A stretch of 15,292 nucleotides of DNA from Planctomycetota bacterium (lineage in GTDB: Bacteria > Planctomycetota > UBA1135 > GCA-002686595): NCBI GenBank assembly GCA_022447405.1, contig JAKVCE010000022.1, positions 1 through 15,292 on the forward strand, given 5' to 3'. Each line of letters begins with the position of its first letter. Positions within the stretch are counted from its first letter, which is position 1. Shown here in pieces: positions 14,985 to 15,292 of the stretch. A program made the translations under genes and the position numbers. The notes beneath the pieces were generated by a model. That model was not told the DNA's origin and ran no database searches. It saw nothing but the letters and a program-made list of their open reading frames with translations.

Positions 14985-15292
14985 TACCAGCCTGTGACCT
15001 TAAGCTCCTTCGGGTAGCGGAGCTCAACGGAGTAGACGAGGTCAGCCTCGCCGTTCGCGGGCACCTGGAGCTCCCAGGCGTAGATCCCCTCCTCATCACG
15101 CTCTTGGTCCCAGCGCTCTCCATCAAGATGCTCCGGCTCGCTCCTCGGGACGAGGACCTCCAGCCTGGAGTCTTGTGAGATCGGCACGGACTCCTTCACG
15201 AGCACCGTGACGGAGCCGTCCGCGTTGGCGACGGTGCTCCCGTGGTTCTCGAAGTGGACACGCCAGGAGCGCCGCTTGCTCATGACGCTCGA
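14984..15292 (-). CDS. DUF4139 (mucoidy inhibitor A-like) domain protein, 3' end only
   Basis: This is the last 102 or so residues of a gene that runs off the right edge of the window. There is an internal ATG at 15283, but the reading frame stays open to the edge (Ser-Ser-Val before it), so the true start is outside. The visible part, with RSWRVHFENHG, then VLVKESVPISQDSRLEVLV, then GIYAWELQVPANGEADLVYSVELRYPKEL, follows the pattern I know from the C-terminus of DUF4139 proteins: a beta-rich domain with DxVPVSQD-like and GxxxWxLxLxPGExxxLxYxxxxxYP motifs. These are usually exported or surface-associated, with no well-established biochemical role. It is coupled to the 5'-nucleotidase by a one-base stop/start overlap. 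The family call rests on remembered motif pattern only, so it is moderate. Confidence 0.6.
   Translation of the reverse strand, partial: SSVMSKRRSWRVHFENHGSTVANADGSVTVLVKESVPISQDSRLEVLVPRSEPEHLDGERWDQERDEEGIYAWELQVPANGEADLVYSVELRYPKELKVTGW

Noticed and set aside
14984..15283. A complete small 99-residue gene starting at the ATG at 15283
   Set aside because: The frame stays open to the window edge and the sequence matches only the C-terminal part of a larger DUF4139-type domain, so it is a partial gene rather than a small protein.

Overview
The window is GC-rich and densely coding. It reads as chromosomal DNA of a Gram-negative-type, metabolically versatile bacterium. A predicted lipoprotein M48 protease and a Sec-exported 5'-nucleotidase point to an envelope with a periplasm. 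The codon bias (long antisense shadow ORFs), the use of GTG and TTG starts, and a short Lys-rich, Gly/Cys-rich single-span protein resemble what I would expect of a Planctomycetota-like or similar high-GC lineage. That placement is an inference and cannot be proved from this window. I see no rRNA, tRNA, IS element, phage gene or CRISPR array, and no stretch longer than about 140 bases without a gene.

Plus strand, left half (positions 1-9957). The order is: the 3' end of a cofactor-dependent phosphoglycerate mutase (gpmA); an M48 metalloprotease lipoprotein; a GT5 protein with the glycogen/starch synthase fold but several active-site positions altered; a ROK-family glucokinase-type sugar kinase; an ABC ATPase and ABC-2 type permease pair sharing an ATGA overlap; and the three subunits of glycolate oxidase (glcD, glcE, glcF) packed with essentially no spacing. 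From 2653 onward the gaps are 38 bases or less, so co-transcription of much of this run is plausible.

Minus strand, right half (15292 down to 9954). Read in the direction of transcription: the 3' end of a DUF4139-type gene; a 5'-nucleotidase/UshA-type exported hydrolase whose GTG start shares one base with the preceding stop; a 52-base gap holding a strong GC hairpin; then enoyl-CoA hydratase, an MDR-family zinc-type/quinone oxidoreductase, 3-hydroxyacyl-CoA (3-hydroxybutyryl-CoA) dehydrogenase, and a small single-span membrane protein translationally coupled to the dehydrogenase. The middle three encode consecutive or related steps of short-chain acyl-CoA metabolism.

The two halves are convergent, and their last genes overlap at the four bases CTAG (9954-9957), leaving no room for a dedicated terminator. 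The most interesting observation is the GlgA-like protein. It aligns well with the GT5 family but lacks the KxGG loop, the catalytic His, the phosphate-binding Lys and the E-x7-E type Glu, so it may be a pseudo-enzyme or a glycosyltransferase with changed chemistry. The second is the MDR protein, whose structural-zinc loop is kept in length while all four cysteines are replaced. I found no convincing defence, mobile or wholly new system.
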